A stretch of DNA of 41,090 nucleotides from Muricoccus pecuniae (GCF_014199205.1 NZ_JACIJD010000028.1:1-41090), one strand, 5' to 3'. Positions 24,500 to 32,226 are shown, numbered from the stretch's first letter. Notes: generated by a model not told the origin, from the letters alone. Program-made: numbers and translations.

Positions 24500-24790
24500 T
24501 CAGATGCCGAAGAAGCCGGCGATGGTCGCGTAGTTGGCGGCGATCAGGCCGCCCACGGCCACCATGGCGACGGTCGCGAAGCTGAAGCGGAACATCAGTA
24601 GCGCGATGGCCACACCGATGACGCCGGCCGAGATCGCGACCCGCACGATGTTGGTGATGACCCACTGGATGAGCTGCGTGAGCTGGCCGCTTCCGCCGCC
24701 GCCCCCGATCTGCGCAAAGGCAGGTTCCGCGGCGACGGTGAGGGCGAGCACAGCCAGCGCCGCAATGGCGAGCGTCCTGTTGCTTGGCAT
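24500..24790 (-). CDS. virB2: VirB2 major pilin
   Basis: 96 residues, ATG 24790 sharing a base with the virB1 stop (TAATG). Long signal peptide ending AEPAFA at about residue 25, a Gly-rich stretch (QIGGGGGSGQ), then two hydrophobic helices (LIQWVITNIVRVAISAGVIG and FATVAMVAVGGLIAANYATI) joined by the short basic loop MFRFS. This is the VirB2/TrbC pilin layout; the mature subunit is about 71 residues. Confidence 0.92.
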   Translation of the reverse strand: MPSNRTLAIAALAVLALTVAAEPAFAQIGGGGGSGQLTQLIQWVITNIVRVAISAGVIGVAIALLMFRFSFATVAMVAVGGLIAANYATIAGFFGI

Positions 24791-25482
24791 TATCGAGGCT
24801 CCGAGGGCTGGTTGAGTGCGACGACGGCAGGGGCCCCCGCCCCGTCCGGCGAAGAAGGGTGAGCCGCATCCCGGCCGCGGCGGCGGGCGCATCGCTCGTG
24901 CGCCTGCAGGGCCCAGCCGTCCCACGGCGCAGGCTCAGGCCCGCATGCGGCGACGACGGCCGGCGAGGGCGGGGGTGGGGCAGGGGCCGGGGACTCTTGC
25001 GGGGGAGGCAGCACGCCGACCGAGCGCGCCGCGGCGTCCACCCACTCCGGATATCCGTTCGTGCCGCTCTCTCGGCGACAGTCAGGGCGGCCGGTGTTGT
25101 AGCGGCAGGAGGCGCGGCGCTCTATCTGGAACGCCTCACCGAGGATGCGCCCGCCCGCGCAGATGTTGGCGCGAGGGTCGAAGACGGTTTCGACCGTCAG
25201 CCCGTAGCCGGGCCAGTTGCGGTCGGTGATCTGCATGGCGCCGGCGTCGATCCGGTGGCCCAGCGCCAGCAGCTCGCGCGCCTTCGCCACCGCGGCCTCC
25301 CGGGTGGCCGGGAAGTAGCTGCGCCCGGTGTTGTTGTCCCCGATTGCGAAGGGGTGTAGCGCACTCTCAGCCTGGGCGGTGGCAAGCGCACGGGCGGCCG
25401 GCGCTTCCTTCACCACGGGATGCAGCGCGGCGCAGGCGGCAAGGTGGCCGAGGAATAGGACAGCGGTCAGCGGCTCGCTCAT
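24790..25482 (-). CDS. virB1: VirB1 lytic transglycosylase
   Basis: 230 residues. Opens peptidoglycan for T4SS assembly. The SLT (lysozyme-like) domain occupies about 15-150: TAQAESALHPFAIGDNNTGR with the catalytic Glu in AESAL, then DAGAMQITDRNWPGYGLTVE and FDPRANICAGGRIL. The C-terminal 80 residues are Pro-rich and low complexity (PPPQESPAPAPPPPSPAVVA). The N-terminal hydrophobic segment is short (PLTAVLFLGHLAACAAL), so export may need a longer start or be inefficient. First recognisable T4SS gene of the operon. Confidence 0.9.
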   Translation of the reverse strand: MSEPLTAVLFLGHLAACAALHPVVKEAPAARALATAQAESALHPFAIGDNNTGRSYFPATREAAVAKARELLALGHRIDAGAMQITDRNWPGYGLTVETVFDPRANICAGGRILGEAFQIERRASCRYNTGRPDCRRESGTNGYPEWVDAAARSVGVLPPPQESPAPAPPPPSPAVVAACGPEPAPWDGWALQAHERCARRRGRDAAHPSSPDGAGAPAVVALNQPSEPR

Positions 25483-25539
25483 GCGGCCACGCCCACCGCC
25501 GGAAATCCGGCAGCGCCCCGGTCCGGACGCCCAAGTAAG

Positions 25540-25938
25540 TTAGTCCCGCGTGGTGAGCCCCAGGCAAGCGAGCCGCGGATGCCCCTCAGGGTAGACCGTA
25601 ACGGGCCCGGCATACCCCCAACCACTGAAGGCGCGGCGGAGGGTGCGGAAGTCTGACCAGGTCCGGGCGCCCTCGTACTTCCGCATGGCGAGGAGGCGAT
25701 AATCCTGAAAACAGGAGAGGCGGGCCCAGGCGACGTAATCCGCCGTGACCGGAACCTCAACCACGACGACACGCTGGATGCGTCCGCCTTCGGCCACGCG
25801 TTGGCGCAGATCAGCCTCTGAGATTGATCTGTCGCGCTGCACTGACTCGCCCGCCTCTTCGTTAGCAGGCGCACCGTAGGCAACACACACATCGTGGGGA
25901 AGCCGTATCGACGCGATTTCGGCTTTGGCGCCGGCCAT
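25540..25938 (-). CDS. Copy C of the three-member unknown family, upstream of virB1
   Basis: 132 residues from ATG 25938, with GGAGAG 6 bp upstream; the frame is open to a GTG at 26127 (195 residues) but codon use there is less biased. The C-terminal two-thirds, SISEADLRQRVAEGGRIQRV and onward, aligns with the proteins at 3593-3935 and 26778-27164: EAD[LF]R, GG[RW]I, a hydrophobic VVVV strand, a central W/Y-rich part, then R-W-DLR-like and PV.[VL]Y.E...LA.L. Soluble, no signal peptide. It ends 57 bp before virB1 on the same strand and may head that operon. Function unknown. Confidence 0.6.
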   Translation of the reverse strand: MAGAKAEIASIRLPHDVCVAYGAPANEEAGESVQRDRSISEADLRQRVAEGGRIQRVVVVEVPVTADYVAWARLSCFQDYRLLAMRKYEGARTWSDFRTLRRAFSGWGYAGPVTVYPEGHPRLACLGLTTRD

Positions 25939-26204
25939 TGCTGCTCTCCAAGCTGCCGCATTGTCCCACCTATTGCTGAAATTCCGGCGGTCGCCGGCCC
26001 ACTCTTCGGTGAGCAAAGGCAAGGCTACGGAAACAGGTGTTCCCCCGTAAAGACGGAAAAACGATTCTGCGCTTATTGGTCTTTGCGTCGTCGTGTGTGC
26101 GAGCGTCTGCACATTGAGACACGTCACGGGCGAGATTGAGACGGGTTAGGGCCGTGCTGGTAGCGGTGCCTGCTCTGTGTAAACGAGTCGGAGGCGGGTG
26201 AGCG

Positions 26205-26470
26205 GCGGTGCGATACCTAACTCGCGCGCCTCGCGCGCGACATGGAAGTGGCGCTGCCGCGTGTCCTGCCGAAGGCCGAAGCGGTCGCACTAGCGCGGAA
26301 CTTCATGTGGGGAGAGTTTGTCGCACGTGGCATAGCCGCGGATCTGAACGTACACTGGGGATGAGCGCCGACGGCGAGGCGCGGCCGCACACGCGCGTCA
26401 TGCTGACGATTTGGCGAATAGAGGCAGCGGGATGGCTGGCAAGAAGGGTTTCGGCCCTTTGCTGGCCTTT
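26205..26470 (+). pseudogene. MobQ/MobA-MobL relaxase remnant
   Basis: The stretch DMEVALPRVLPKAEAVALAR, NFMWGEFVARGIAADLNVHW followed in another frame by MSADGEARPHTRVMLTIWRI is a degenerate piece of the MobA/MobL (MobQ) relaxase domain, whose family reads LNVHWD...DG..KPHAHVMLT. The HPHxHV-type histidine motif is altered (PHTRV), a stop (CAA to TAA type) lies upstream of the match and at least one frameshift lies within. Only about 80 residues of a normally about 1000-residue protein remain. It shows that a second, unrelated conjugative or mobilisable element once occupied this place. Confidence 0.7.
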
Positions 26471-26777
26471 GAGGCAGTCCACAGGGACAGGGTATCCGAT
26501 CTGCGCAACAGCGAGGCCTTTACCGACGAGCGACCGTCCGGCTGATCCGTCGGACAGGATCGCGGATGACCAGCCGAGCGCGATCCGAAACCGTTCGGGG
26601 CTGCTAACTGAACAGGCCGACCACGGCATCAAGCGAGGAGCTCTATTCGGACGGTGAAGTCTGCCCCTGGTGTAACCGCAACACCGGCCCGCATGGCAGC
26701 GGTGCAGAACGAACCGCTGCAACGGAACAAGGGGAGGTGCAGCTAAGCGTGGCAGGCCCCCAATGGGACTCACCTTG
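26471..26777. other. Gap after the MobQ remnant
   Basis: About 300 bp with no supported gene. A short stop-bounded plus-strand frame (26613-26680) contains the zinc-finger-like string SDGEVCPWCNRNTGPHGSG but has no start codon or ribosome site. Probably decayed sequence. Confidence 0.35.
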
Positions 26778-27164
26778 CTACTCGGGTGGAGGCTCCGGCA
26801 GGTCCACGCCCGGCGGCAATGGGCTCTCGTCCGCCTTGACGTGCTTTGTGGTGGCGCCGCGCGGCAAGACCGAGCGCAGCCGCGCGAGGCGGGGGCAGTC
26901 CTCCTCGTAGAGCGAGACGGGCAGCTTGTAGGACATGTCGTCGCGGAGGAAGCGCAGGAGCCGGTCGAGGTCGCGCCAGCCGCGCACGCCGGGTCCGCGG
27001 AAGAGAGCGATGGCGACGTAGCCGCGGCGCCAGGAGGGCAGGAGATAGGGCACGTGGTCCACGCCGCCGTCCGGATCCCGGCGCGCGACCACGACGGCGG
27101 CCTCGATCCGGCCGCCGCGGAGCAATCCCTCCCGCAGGTCCGCTTCGCCGAGCGTGTCGCCCAA
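26778..27164 (-). CDS. Copy B of the three-member unknown family
   Basis: 128 residues: MGDTLGEADLREGLLRGGRI, EAAVVVARRDPDGGVDHVPY, LLPSWRRGYVAIALFRGPGV, RGWRDLDRLLRFLRDDMSYK, LPVSLYEEDCPRLARLRSVL, then an acidic Pro-rich tail. The start is TTG at 27164 by alignment with copy A; GGAGG lies about 13 bp upstream, so initiation is weak or the true start differs. Intact where copy A is frameshifted: the G tract of A corresponds to DPDGGVD here. No catalytic motif, signal or membrane segment recognised; predicted alternating strands and helices. Not near an obvious partner gene. Confidence 0.65.
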   Translation of the reverse strand: MGDTLGEADLREGLLRGGRIEAAVVVARRDPDGGVDHVPYLLPSWRRGYVAIALFRGPGVRGWRDLDRLLRFLRDDMSYKLPVSLYEEDCPRLARLRSVLPRGATTKHVKADESPLPPGVDLPEPPPE

Positions 27165-27451
27165 CCCCCGGCCGCTCCTCCGATTCGTGCCAGCGGGAGG
27201 CTAGCGAATTCCGCAGTCCGGGCGAGGCCCCATACGGGTGAGGCACGGAGCACGGGGAGGTTGCAAAATACCGAAAGTTGCATTGCGGTCCGGCTCCGAA
27301 GGGGCGGAGACGGGCGATGCTACCGACCGTGGTGGAGCGCATACAAGATGCAATTGAGGCCATGGCCGGTCAGAAGGGCAGGCAATTCCTTAACTCTGCC
27401 GTGAGGAACAAAACCGGACTCGTAAGAATGGTCAGAAAAGAGAGACGTGTT
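27165..27451. other. Gap between copy B and the next minus-strand gene
   Basis: Frames here lack family features. A plus-strand stretch near 27316-27420 encodes LPTVVERIQDAIEAMAGQKG in a longer frame but has no supported start or homology. Presumably contains the promoter of copy B. Confidence 0.3.
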
Positions 27452-28024
27452 TCAGCCACCGCGCCGAGGCAGGGCAGCGGCCAAGGGCGGTGGCAGTCCA
27501 GTCCCGGCGTTGCGCCCGCCCACCCCGAACAAGTCCTCGTTACCGAGCGGGACCGGCCAGAAACACTCCATTTGGCCCTCCTCGCCGCGGAGCGCGAGGA
27601 ACACGACCCGCGTCACCTCGCCGCCCTCGCCCGTCTCCACGGCGAGGCGACACATCAGGCCGTCCGCGCCGACGGCGTCCCCGAGGGCCAGGGCGAGCTG
27701 CTGCGCCTCGCTCCCCTGCTGGCGGAGCGTGCGCTTGGAGGGCTCCTCCGCGTCGCCCCGGAAGAAGCGCACCGGCACGCCATCGATGAGGAAAACGAAG
27801 TGGTGCGTGTGATCCAGCACGCCGAGCCAGCGGTAGCGCCCGCCCTCGGCCGCTTGGCGGAGGCGGTTGCGCGAGAAGGAGTAGGCGCGGCAGCCGACGG
27901 ACCAGGCGTCGTCGCCGGCCCAAGGGTCGGCCATGGCAACGGCGTCGGTGCGGCCACGGGCCAGCAGGCGCGCGCAGGCCGAGAGGCGCTCCTCCGTCAG
28001 CGCGGGGTGCAGGTCCCAGGGCAT
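27452..28024 (-). CDS. Unknown soluble protein
   Basis: 190 residues from ATG 28024 (MPWDLHPALTEERLSACARL) with AGGAGG 10 bp upstream; ATG 28066 is an alternative. Even composition and strong codon bias support a real gene. The middle, AWSVGCRAYSFSRNRLRQAA through YRWLGVLDHTHHFVFLIDGV and PVRFFRGDAEEPSKRTLRQQ, then MCRLAVETGEGGEVTRVVFL, looks like a mixed alpha/beta domain; the C-terminus is Gly/Pro-rich. No family, signal peptide or membrane helix recognised. It is divergent from the hairpin-rich leader at 28249-28432. Confidence 0.65.
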   Translation of the reverse strand: MPWDLHPALTEERLSACARLLARGRTDAVAMADPWAGDDAWSVGCRAYSFSRNRLRQAAEGGRYRWLGVLDHTHHFVFLIDGVPVRFFRGDAEEPSKRTLRQQGSEAQQLALALGDAVGADGLMCRLAVETGEGGEVTRVVFLALRGEEGQMECFWPVPLGNEDLFGVGGRNAGTGLPPPLAAALPRRGG

Positions 28025-28248
28025 CCGCTGCCCACCTCCTGTCGTGGCGTCCTCTGGCTCTTCCATGCCCGCGCAGTATCGGCTCCGTCGGCCTCGCGTC
28101 CAAGCCGCCTCTGGGCGTCCCCCCCTGCTTCGGGGGGCCGCGTCCTACTCGCGGCCGCCGGCCGCTCCCGGAGCCATGCCGGGCATGTCTCCGCCCTGCG
28201 GGTGACGGCCGCTGACGCGGGACATTGGCCGCGGACGCGGCCTGGACA

Positions 28249-28282
28249 GGGGAACCACGGGGCTCTGCCCCGGAGGTTCCCC
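28249..28282. repeat. Hairpin 1 of the intergenic array
   Basis: Perfect outer arms GGGGAACC and GGTTCCCC enclose a second stem GGGG/CCCC with a 5-base loop, a near-continuous 12-bp stem with a small internal loop. It lies about 180 bp before the DUF932-like fragment and 225 bp upstream of the divergent gene. Confidence 0.55.
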
Positions 28283-28403
28283 TCGGCATGCCGGCTACAG
28301 CACGGCAAGACCCCTCGCTCGCATGGCCTGCAAGGCCACGCTCTCTCCAGGGCCCGGCCGCGTCCGCCCGCATGCCACCCCTCCTTCCCCGGTCTCGCGA
28401 CGG

Positions 28404-28432
28404 GCAGGGAAGCAGCGGGGCTGCTTCCCTGC
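28404..28432. repeat. Hairpin 2 of the intergenic array
   Basis: Perfect 13-bp arms, GCAGGGAAGCAGC and GCTGCTTCCCTGC, with a 3-base loop. It ends 26 bp before the DUF932-like start codon, so as RNA it would form a leader stem. Between it and hairpin 1 lies a GGCC/GGCC stem with loop TGCAA near 28326-28338. Confidence 0.6.
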
Positions 28433-28458
28433 TGGTCAGCGCAAGAAAGGCGAGCACC

Positions 28459-28713
28459 ATGTCGTTCATCGGCCGCACTAGCATCCTCCGCCCGAACGGC
28501 GTTACCCCTCTGTTGGACGAGGACATCCATCGCGTGGCGCCCTCAGCCTTTGCCGGGGAGGCGCACGAGAGCCGGAGCGCGCGCTACACCTACATCCCCA
28601 CCGCCGACGCGATCCGCGGCCTGCGCGACGCCGGGTTCCTGCCGATGGCGGCGTTGAACCCCCGCCACATCCTCGCCCATGGCTCCTCACCTCAGCGGTT
28701 TTTGCAACTGTGA
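28459..28713 (+). pseudogene. DUF932-like protein, truncated
   Basis: Starts MSFIGRTSILRPNGVTPLLD and continues DIHRVAPSAFAGEAHESRSA, RYTYIPTADAIRGLRDAGF, the N-terminal signature of plasmid/phage DUF932 proteins (family pattern RVAPSIFA..AH.SRS.RY.YIPT...L..LR..GF.P). These proteins are usually near 270 residues; this one leaves the family sequence at about residue 62 and stops at 84. It is therefore a 5' fragment cut by a rearrangement at about 28650. Family function is unknown; the genes are frequent on plasmids and integrative elements. Confidence 0.68.
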
Positions 28714-28831
28714 GCGTAGGATCGTGGCCTGGAGGGCTTGACCCTTCATGCAACTGACCCTGTGTCATGGCCCTGATGTGTCGGGCTTCCAGGTGGTGCC
28801 CGCCAGCACGCCTCCGTCGATCTGCTCTACG

Positions 28832-28855
28832 CCTGACGGTCAGGGGTGCTACATT
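28832..28855 (+). promoter_or_regulatory. Putative promoter/operator of the vbhA-fic pair
   Basis: TACATT at 28850-28855 is a fair -10 box whose start point would be at about 28862, the A of the vbhA ATG. A palindrome CCTGA / TCAGG with 3-base spacer (28832-28844) lies just upstream where a repressor would block polymerase. No good -35 box is present, so the promoter call is weak. Confidence 0.35.
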
Positions 28856-28861
28856 CAATGC

Positions 28862-29089
28862 ATGCCGAAGCGCCCCGCCCCATCCCAGAGCTCCGCCTTC
28901 GTCCTCGGCCGCGCCGCCTTCGACCGCATCTCCGCTGTCGAGGGCCTCTGCCGCGACGCAGCCTCGGAGGCCATGTTCGCCGACTTCGACCGCTGCAGCC
29001 TCGACGCCGAGGAACGCCGCCAAGCGATCCGCGCCCGGCACGGCGCGAGGGTCGCGGCCACTTCCGCACGGCGCCGCACAGGGGGCTGA
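28862..29089 (+). CDS. VbhA-like antitoxin
   Basis: 75 residues beginning MPKRPAPSQSSAFVLGRAAF. Antitoxins of this type hold a Fic AMP-transferase inactive by placing an (S/T)xxxE(G/N) helix in its active site. Here RISAVEGL carries the Glu-Gly, but the Ser is three rather than four residues before Glu. The C-terminal half, FADFDRCSLDAEERRQAIRA, matches the usual antitoxin-VbhA ending. The frame is open upstream, but start and position fit the ATG at 28862. The fic gene begins 9 bp after its stop. Confidence 0.72.
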   Translation: MPKRPAPSQSSAFVLGRAAFDRISAVEGLCRDAASEAMFADFDRCSLDAEERRQAIRARHGARVAATSARRRTGG

Positions 29090-29098
29090 CGCGGGGGC

Positions 29099-29671
29099 GT
29101 GTACGACGCCGTCGAGGACCCTTACTGCTATCCGGGCACGACGGTCCTGTGGAACCGGGCGGGGCTGACGGACCAAGTCGCCCTCGACGCCTACGAACTC
29201 GACATGACCACGCAGCGGGCCTCCGAGCCCCTACCCCCAGGTCGCCTCGGTGTCCGGCACTACATGGCTATCCACCGCCATCTCTTCGGCGACGTCTACT
29301 CGTGGGCCGGTAGGCGAAGGACGGTGCGGATCTCCAAGGACGGCAACGCCTTTGCCTATCCCGAGAACATCGACCGCGAAATGGTGCGCCTCTTCGGCTG
29401 GCTGGGCGAGCGCCGGTGCCTACGGGGTCTGCCGGCTGCCGACTTCGCGCGCGATGCCGCCCACTTGCTCGCCGAGCTGAACGCGATCCACCCCTTTCGC
29501 GAGGGGAACGGGCGCACGAGCCTTGCTTTCCTCGCGTTGCTCGCCGCACGGGCAGGACACCCGCTGGGCGTGGAGCGGCTGGAGCCGAATCAAATGCTCC
29601 GGGCGGCGATCGAGAGCTTTCATGGCAAGAATGCCCGACTCGAGGCACTGATTGCGCGCCTGATCGCCTGA
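29099..29671 (+). CDS. fic: Fic family AMP-transferase toxin
   Basis: 190 residues, GTG start at 29099 nine bp after the antitoxin. Fic proteins AMPylate targets such as gyrase and topoisomerase IV. Seen: the N-terminal lead YCYPGTTVLWNRAGLTDQVA, the helix HYMAIHRHLFGDVYSWAGRR, the flap region RISKDGNAFAYPENIDREM, and the catalytic motif HPFREGNGRTSLAFL near 134-148. The motif consensus is HxFx(D/E)GNGRxxR; the last Arg is Leu here, which may weaken ATP handling or mark a subfamily. C-terminal ESFHGKNARLEALIARLI is typical. Length is right for a class I (separate antitoxin) Fic. Confidence 0.87.
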   Translation: MYDAVEDPYCYPGTTVLWNRAGLTDQVALDAYELDMTTQRASEPLPPGRLGVRHYMAIHRHLFGDVYSWAGRRRTVRISKDGNAFAYPENIDREMVRLFGWLGERRCLRGLPAADFARDAAHLLAELNAIHPFREGNGRTSLAFLALLAARAGHPLGVERLEPNQMLRAAIESFHGKNARLEALIARLIA

Positions 29672-29826
29672 GGAGGACGGGCGCCTTCAGGCACCTCGAA
29701 GGCGATCAGCACCGCATCCTGGCCACTCGCCCGCTTGGTGGCCAGCTCGCTGAGCAGACCGCCGACGGCTACCGCGTCCTGATCGCTCGACAGGTCCTTG
29801 AGGGCCGGCGCCATGGCAGCCATCAT
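29620..29826 (-). CDS. Possible small protein convergent to fic
   Basis: 68 residues from an ATG at 29826 (MMAAMAPALKDLSSDQDAVA), preceded by AAAGGAG at 9 bp. Helical, with the ending KRASGQDAVLIAFEVPEGAR. It overlaps the fic 3' end by 52 bp. The frame is open upstream with a coiled-coil-like EREKELGEMM, so this could be the 3' end of a larger broken gene. No family recognised. Confidence 0.33.
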   Translation of the reverse strand: MMAAMAPALKDLSSDQDAVAVGGLLSELATKRASGQDAVLIAFEVPEGARPPQAIRRAISASSRAFLP

Positions 29827-30075
29827 CTCTCCCAACTCCTTTTCACGCTCATCTTGCAGAAAGGCGAAAGGCACGCGCTGGAAGTTCGTAAGGCTATTCT
29901 GGCCTCCGCTGCTTGCGAGAGAGTTACATACGGAGTAGCCGCACCAACAGCCCGGACACACGACCGCGCCTCACTGCACAGTCGTTAGCAGATACAGTTT
30001 TTACTTGCATTTATGGGGGATCCACACACGGAGCGGTTCACTCTGGACTGCGTGCCGACGTCTGTGAGCACAGTG

Positions 30076-31665
30076 TCAGGCCCAGACTTCACGGTCCGCG
30101 CTTCCGCGAGGCGCGGTGTGGACAGGCCGGGGGAGAGGCCCGGGCCTGCCATAGAACCAGCCCTGGCCAAACTGGATGCCCAGTGCGCGCATTGCGGCCG
30201 CGTCGGCCTCGGTTTCGATCCGCTCAGCTATGACCTTCGCGCCGACCGCAGTTGAGAGGTCCACCATGGAAGCGATGAAGGCCCGGTCGCGCTCGGACCG
30301 TACGGCGTTGGAGACGTAGAGCCCGTCCACCTTCACCCAGTCTACCCGGAATGCGCGGAGGTAACGGAAGGCCGCGGCGCCGGCCCCGAAATCGTCGAGG
30401 CAGAGACTGACCCCGCGCTCTCGTAGCATGTCCAGGGTGCGGATCGCCTCCGCCTCGTCCTCAATCTCGGCCGACTCTGTGATTTCGACCATTAGCCGCC
30501 GGGCGGTCATTGACGCGCTGTCCAGCAAGGCGACGACGTCGGCTCGGAAGGCGGGGTTCTGGACGGAGAGGCCCGAGAGGTTCACCGCCACCTGGGTGCC
30601 CGGCGAGGATGCGAGCGCCTCTAGCACCCGTTCGGTGACAGCAAAGTCGAGCGCCTCGGTCATACCTACCGCCTCGGTACAACGGACGAAGCCGTCGGTG
30701 CTGCTCAGCGTGTCGGGCAGTTCGGCTGGGGGGCGAAGCAGGGCTTCGTGATGGTGGACGGCGCGGGTCGTCAGGTCGGCGATGGGCTGAAAGACGAGCT
30801 GAAACCGGCGGGCGGAAATGGCGCGACGCACCGCCGAGGCATCGGAGGCGAGCCGGGCGACGAGGCCACCAAGGCCGGCCGGCGCTCCCGCAGTATCAAC
30901 CCCCGAGACGCCGTCGCGGGAGAAGGCGGCGAGCGCGTGGCGCAGGGCACGCGTGGCCTGCATGAGAGTCAAGCCTTCCGCCTCCAAGGCCACGGCGCGG
31001 GTGGCGACGGGACCTGGTAGCCCATGTGACGCAAGTGTCGCCTCGGCGGCACGGGCTAGGGCGTTGAGGGCGTCCTCCCCGCTGGTTAGGAGGCCGAAGC
31101 GGCCGGGGGCTACCTCGCCTGCGTGGCCAAGATCCTCCATGAGCGCCATGCGCAGGCCAGGGGTGCGGGCAAGGACCACGTCAGAGCCGCGAGGCAACTC
31201 AATCAGGCCGAGAGTTCCACGCATGCCGTCGCGCAGCCGCATCTCGGCCAGGCAGGCAAGGGACTCCGGGCTGATTGGGCGGTCGACGGGCGGTGGGCCG
31301 GGGCGCGGTCCAAAGGTAAGGAAGAGTCGCTCTCCCGGGCCGGGTGGGGCGAGGCCGGCCACTGTCACTTCGCAGCGCTGGGCATCGTTCAGGCGCAGAA
31401 TGACAGGCGCCAGGCGACCCAACGCGGAAAGGGTGCCGAGGCCGAGAGCAAGGGCGGCCTGATCCTCCGGTGCGACCAGCACCTGAACCGAGCGGCCGAG
31501 AAACGCTTCAGGCGCCTCGCCGAACCGGGTACGGAAGGTACCGGCAGCGAAGGTGATACATCCCTCCGCGTTTACCTCCACCAGGAGGTCGGCGGCCGCA
31601 AAGGCGAAGGCAAGAAAACGATCGCGCAGGTCGCGTATCTTGCCAGCAGGCTCGCCCGCGGTCAT
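30076..31665 (-). CDS. EAL-domain cyclic-di-GMP phosphodiesterase with N-terminal PAS-like domain
   Basis: 529 residues from ATG 31665 (GTG 31674 possible). Hydrolyses c-di-GMP, which usually favours motility over attachment. Residues about 10-115 are PAS-like (FAFAAADLLVEVNAEGCITF and GRSVQVLVAPEDQ); a middle linker follows. The EAL domain fills the C-terminal half with the catalytic set in place: HEALLRP near 305, QVAVNLSGLSVQNP, MVEITESAEI, LDDFGAGAAAFRYL near 422, WVKVDGLYV, AERIETEADA and GQGWFYGRP. DDFGAG replaces the commoner DDFGTG; otherwise it looks active. No membrane helix or GGDEF domain; cytoplasmic. It stands alone next to the receptors. Confidence 0.9.
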   Translation of the reverse strand: MTAGEPAGKIRDLRDRFLAFAFAAADLLVEVNAEGCITFAAGTFRTRFGEAPEAFLGRSVQVLVAPEDQAALALGLGTLSALGRLAPVILRLNDAQRCEVTVAGLAPPGPGERLFLTFGPRPGPPPVDRPISPESLACLAEMRLRDGMRGTLGLIELPRGSDVVLARTPGLRMALMEDLGHAGEVAPGRFGLLTSGEDALNALARAAEATLASHGLPGPVATRAVALEAEGLTLMQATRALRHALAAFSRDGVSGVDTAGAPAGLGGLVARLASDASAVRRAISARRFQLVFQPIADLTTRAVHHHEALLRPPAELPDTLSSTDGFVRCTEAVGMTEALDFAVTERVLEALASSPGTQVAVNLSGLSVQNPAFRADVVALLDSASMTARRLMVEITESAEIEDEAEAIRTLDMLRERGVSLCLDDFGAGAAAFRYLRAFRVDWVKVDGLYVSNAVRSERDRAFIASMVDLSTAVGAKVIAERIETEADAAAMRALGIQFGQGWFYGRPGPLPRPVHTAPRGSADREVWA

Positions 31666-31674
31666 GCCGGGCAC

Positions 31675-32196
31675 CCCGTCTCGAAGGAAGGGTCAAGCCC
31701 AGTATCGCTCCCGTGATTTTGGGCGAGCTTTGCTGGAAGCATAGGTACCGGGCTTTCTGCGGTCAGCCGTACCTGAAAGCTGAGGTGTATCCTCGCTATG
31801 CATGCCCGCAGTGGACGGGAATGCAAAACGGGGCTCAGGCGCTTCTCGCCCAGAGCACGCGTATGCTGCATAACGAACTGGCCTCGATGGTCCTGATACC
31901 GACAATCCACGATGAAGATTTCGCATCCGTTTATCGTGTCTACTGGAGTGCTTTCCAGCAAACCGGATAGGTCTCTCGGGCTTCATCCTAGGTCCTCGAG
32001 GGCACGCCACCTGTCCGGTCCATATACAGCGCGCTCCATTGGTATTGCGGAAACGGAGGAGGTCTCGCACTCAGGTGAGAGGAGACCGCCGTTCCGGAAA
32101 GAGCGGCCCATGGAAGAGCGCGTCGCAGTACACCTCCAATCTGCGCTGCCACCCAAGAGCCGCTATATGCCGCTCGCGAGACTCGAAGGACTTCCT
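31675..32196. other. Intergenic region between EAL gene and Aer-like receptor
   Basis: About 520 bp. Frames on either strand look random in composition. No promoter, RNA or known repeat could be supported, although the leader of the EAL gene must lie at its left edge. Confidence 0.35.
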
Positions 32197-32226
32197 AGAG
32201 AGAAGCCACCCCCAAGGTGGCCTAGG
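32197..32226 (-). terminator. Intrinsic terminator of the Aer-like receptor gene
   Basis: On the minus strand, starting 5 bp after the stop, arms GCCACC (32221-32216 read in reverse) and GGTGGC with a 5-base loop are followed by the pyrimidine run TTCTCTCT. Position, stem and T-rich tail fit a Rho-independent terminator. Confidence 0.65.

Noticed and set aside
26613-26680. Zinc-finger-like string CPWCNRN in a short plus-strand frame
   Set aside because: Stop-bounded, no start codon, and only one Cys pair; not enough for a gene call.
31693-32070. 125-residue minus-strand frame between the EAL gene and the Aer-like receptor
   Set aside because: Random-looking composition, no Shine-Dalgarno, and codon use unlike its neighbours.
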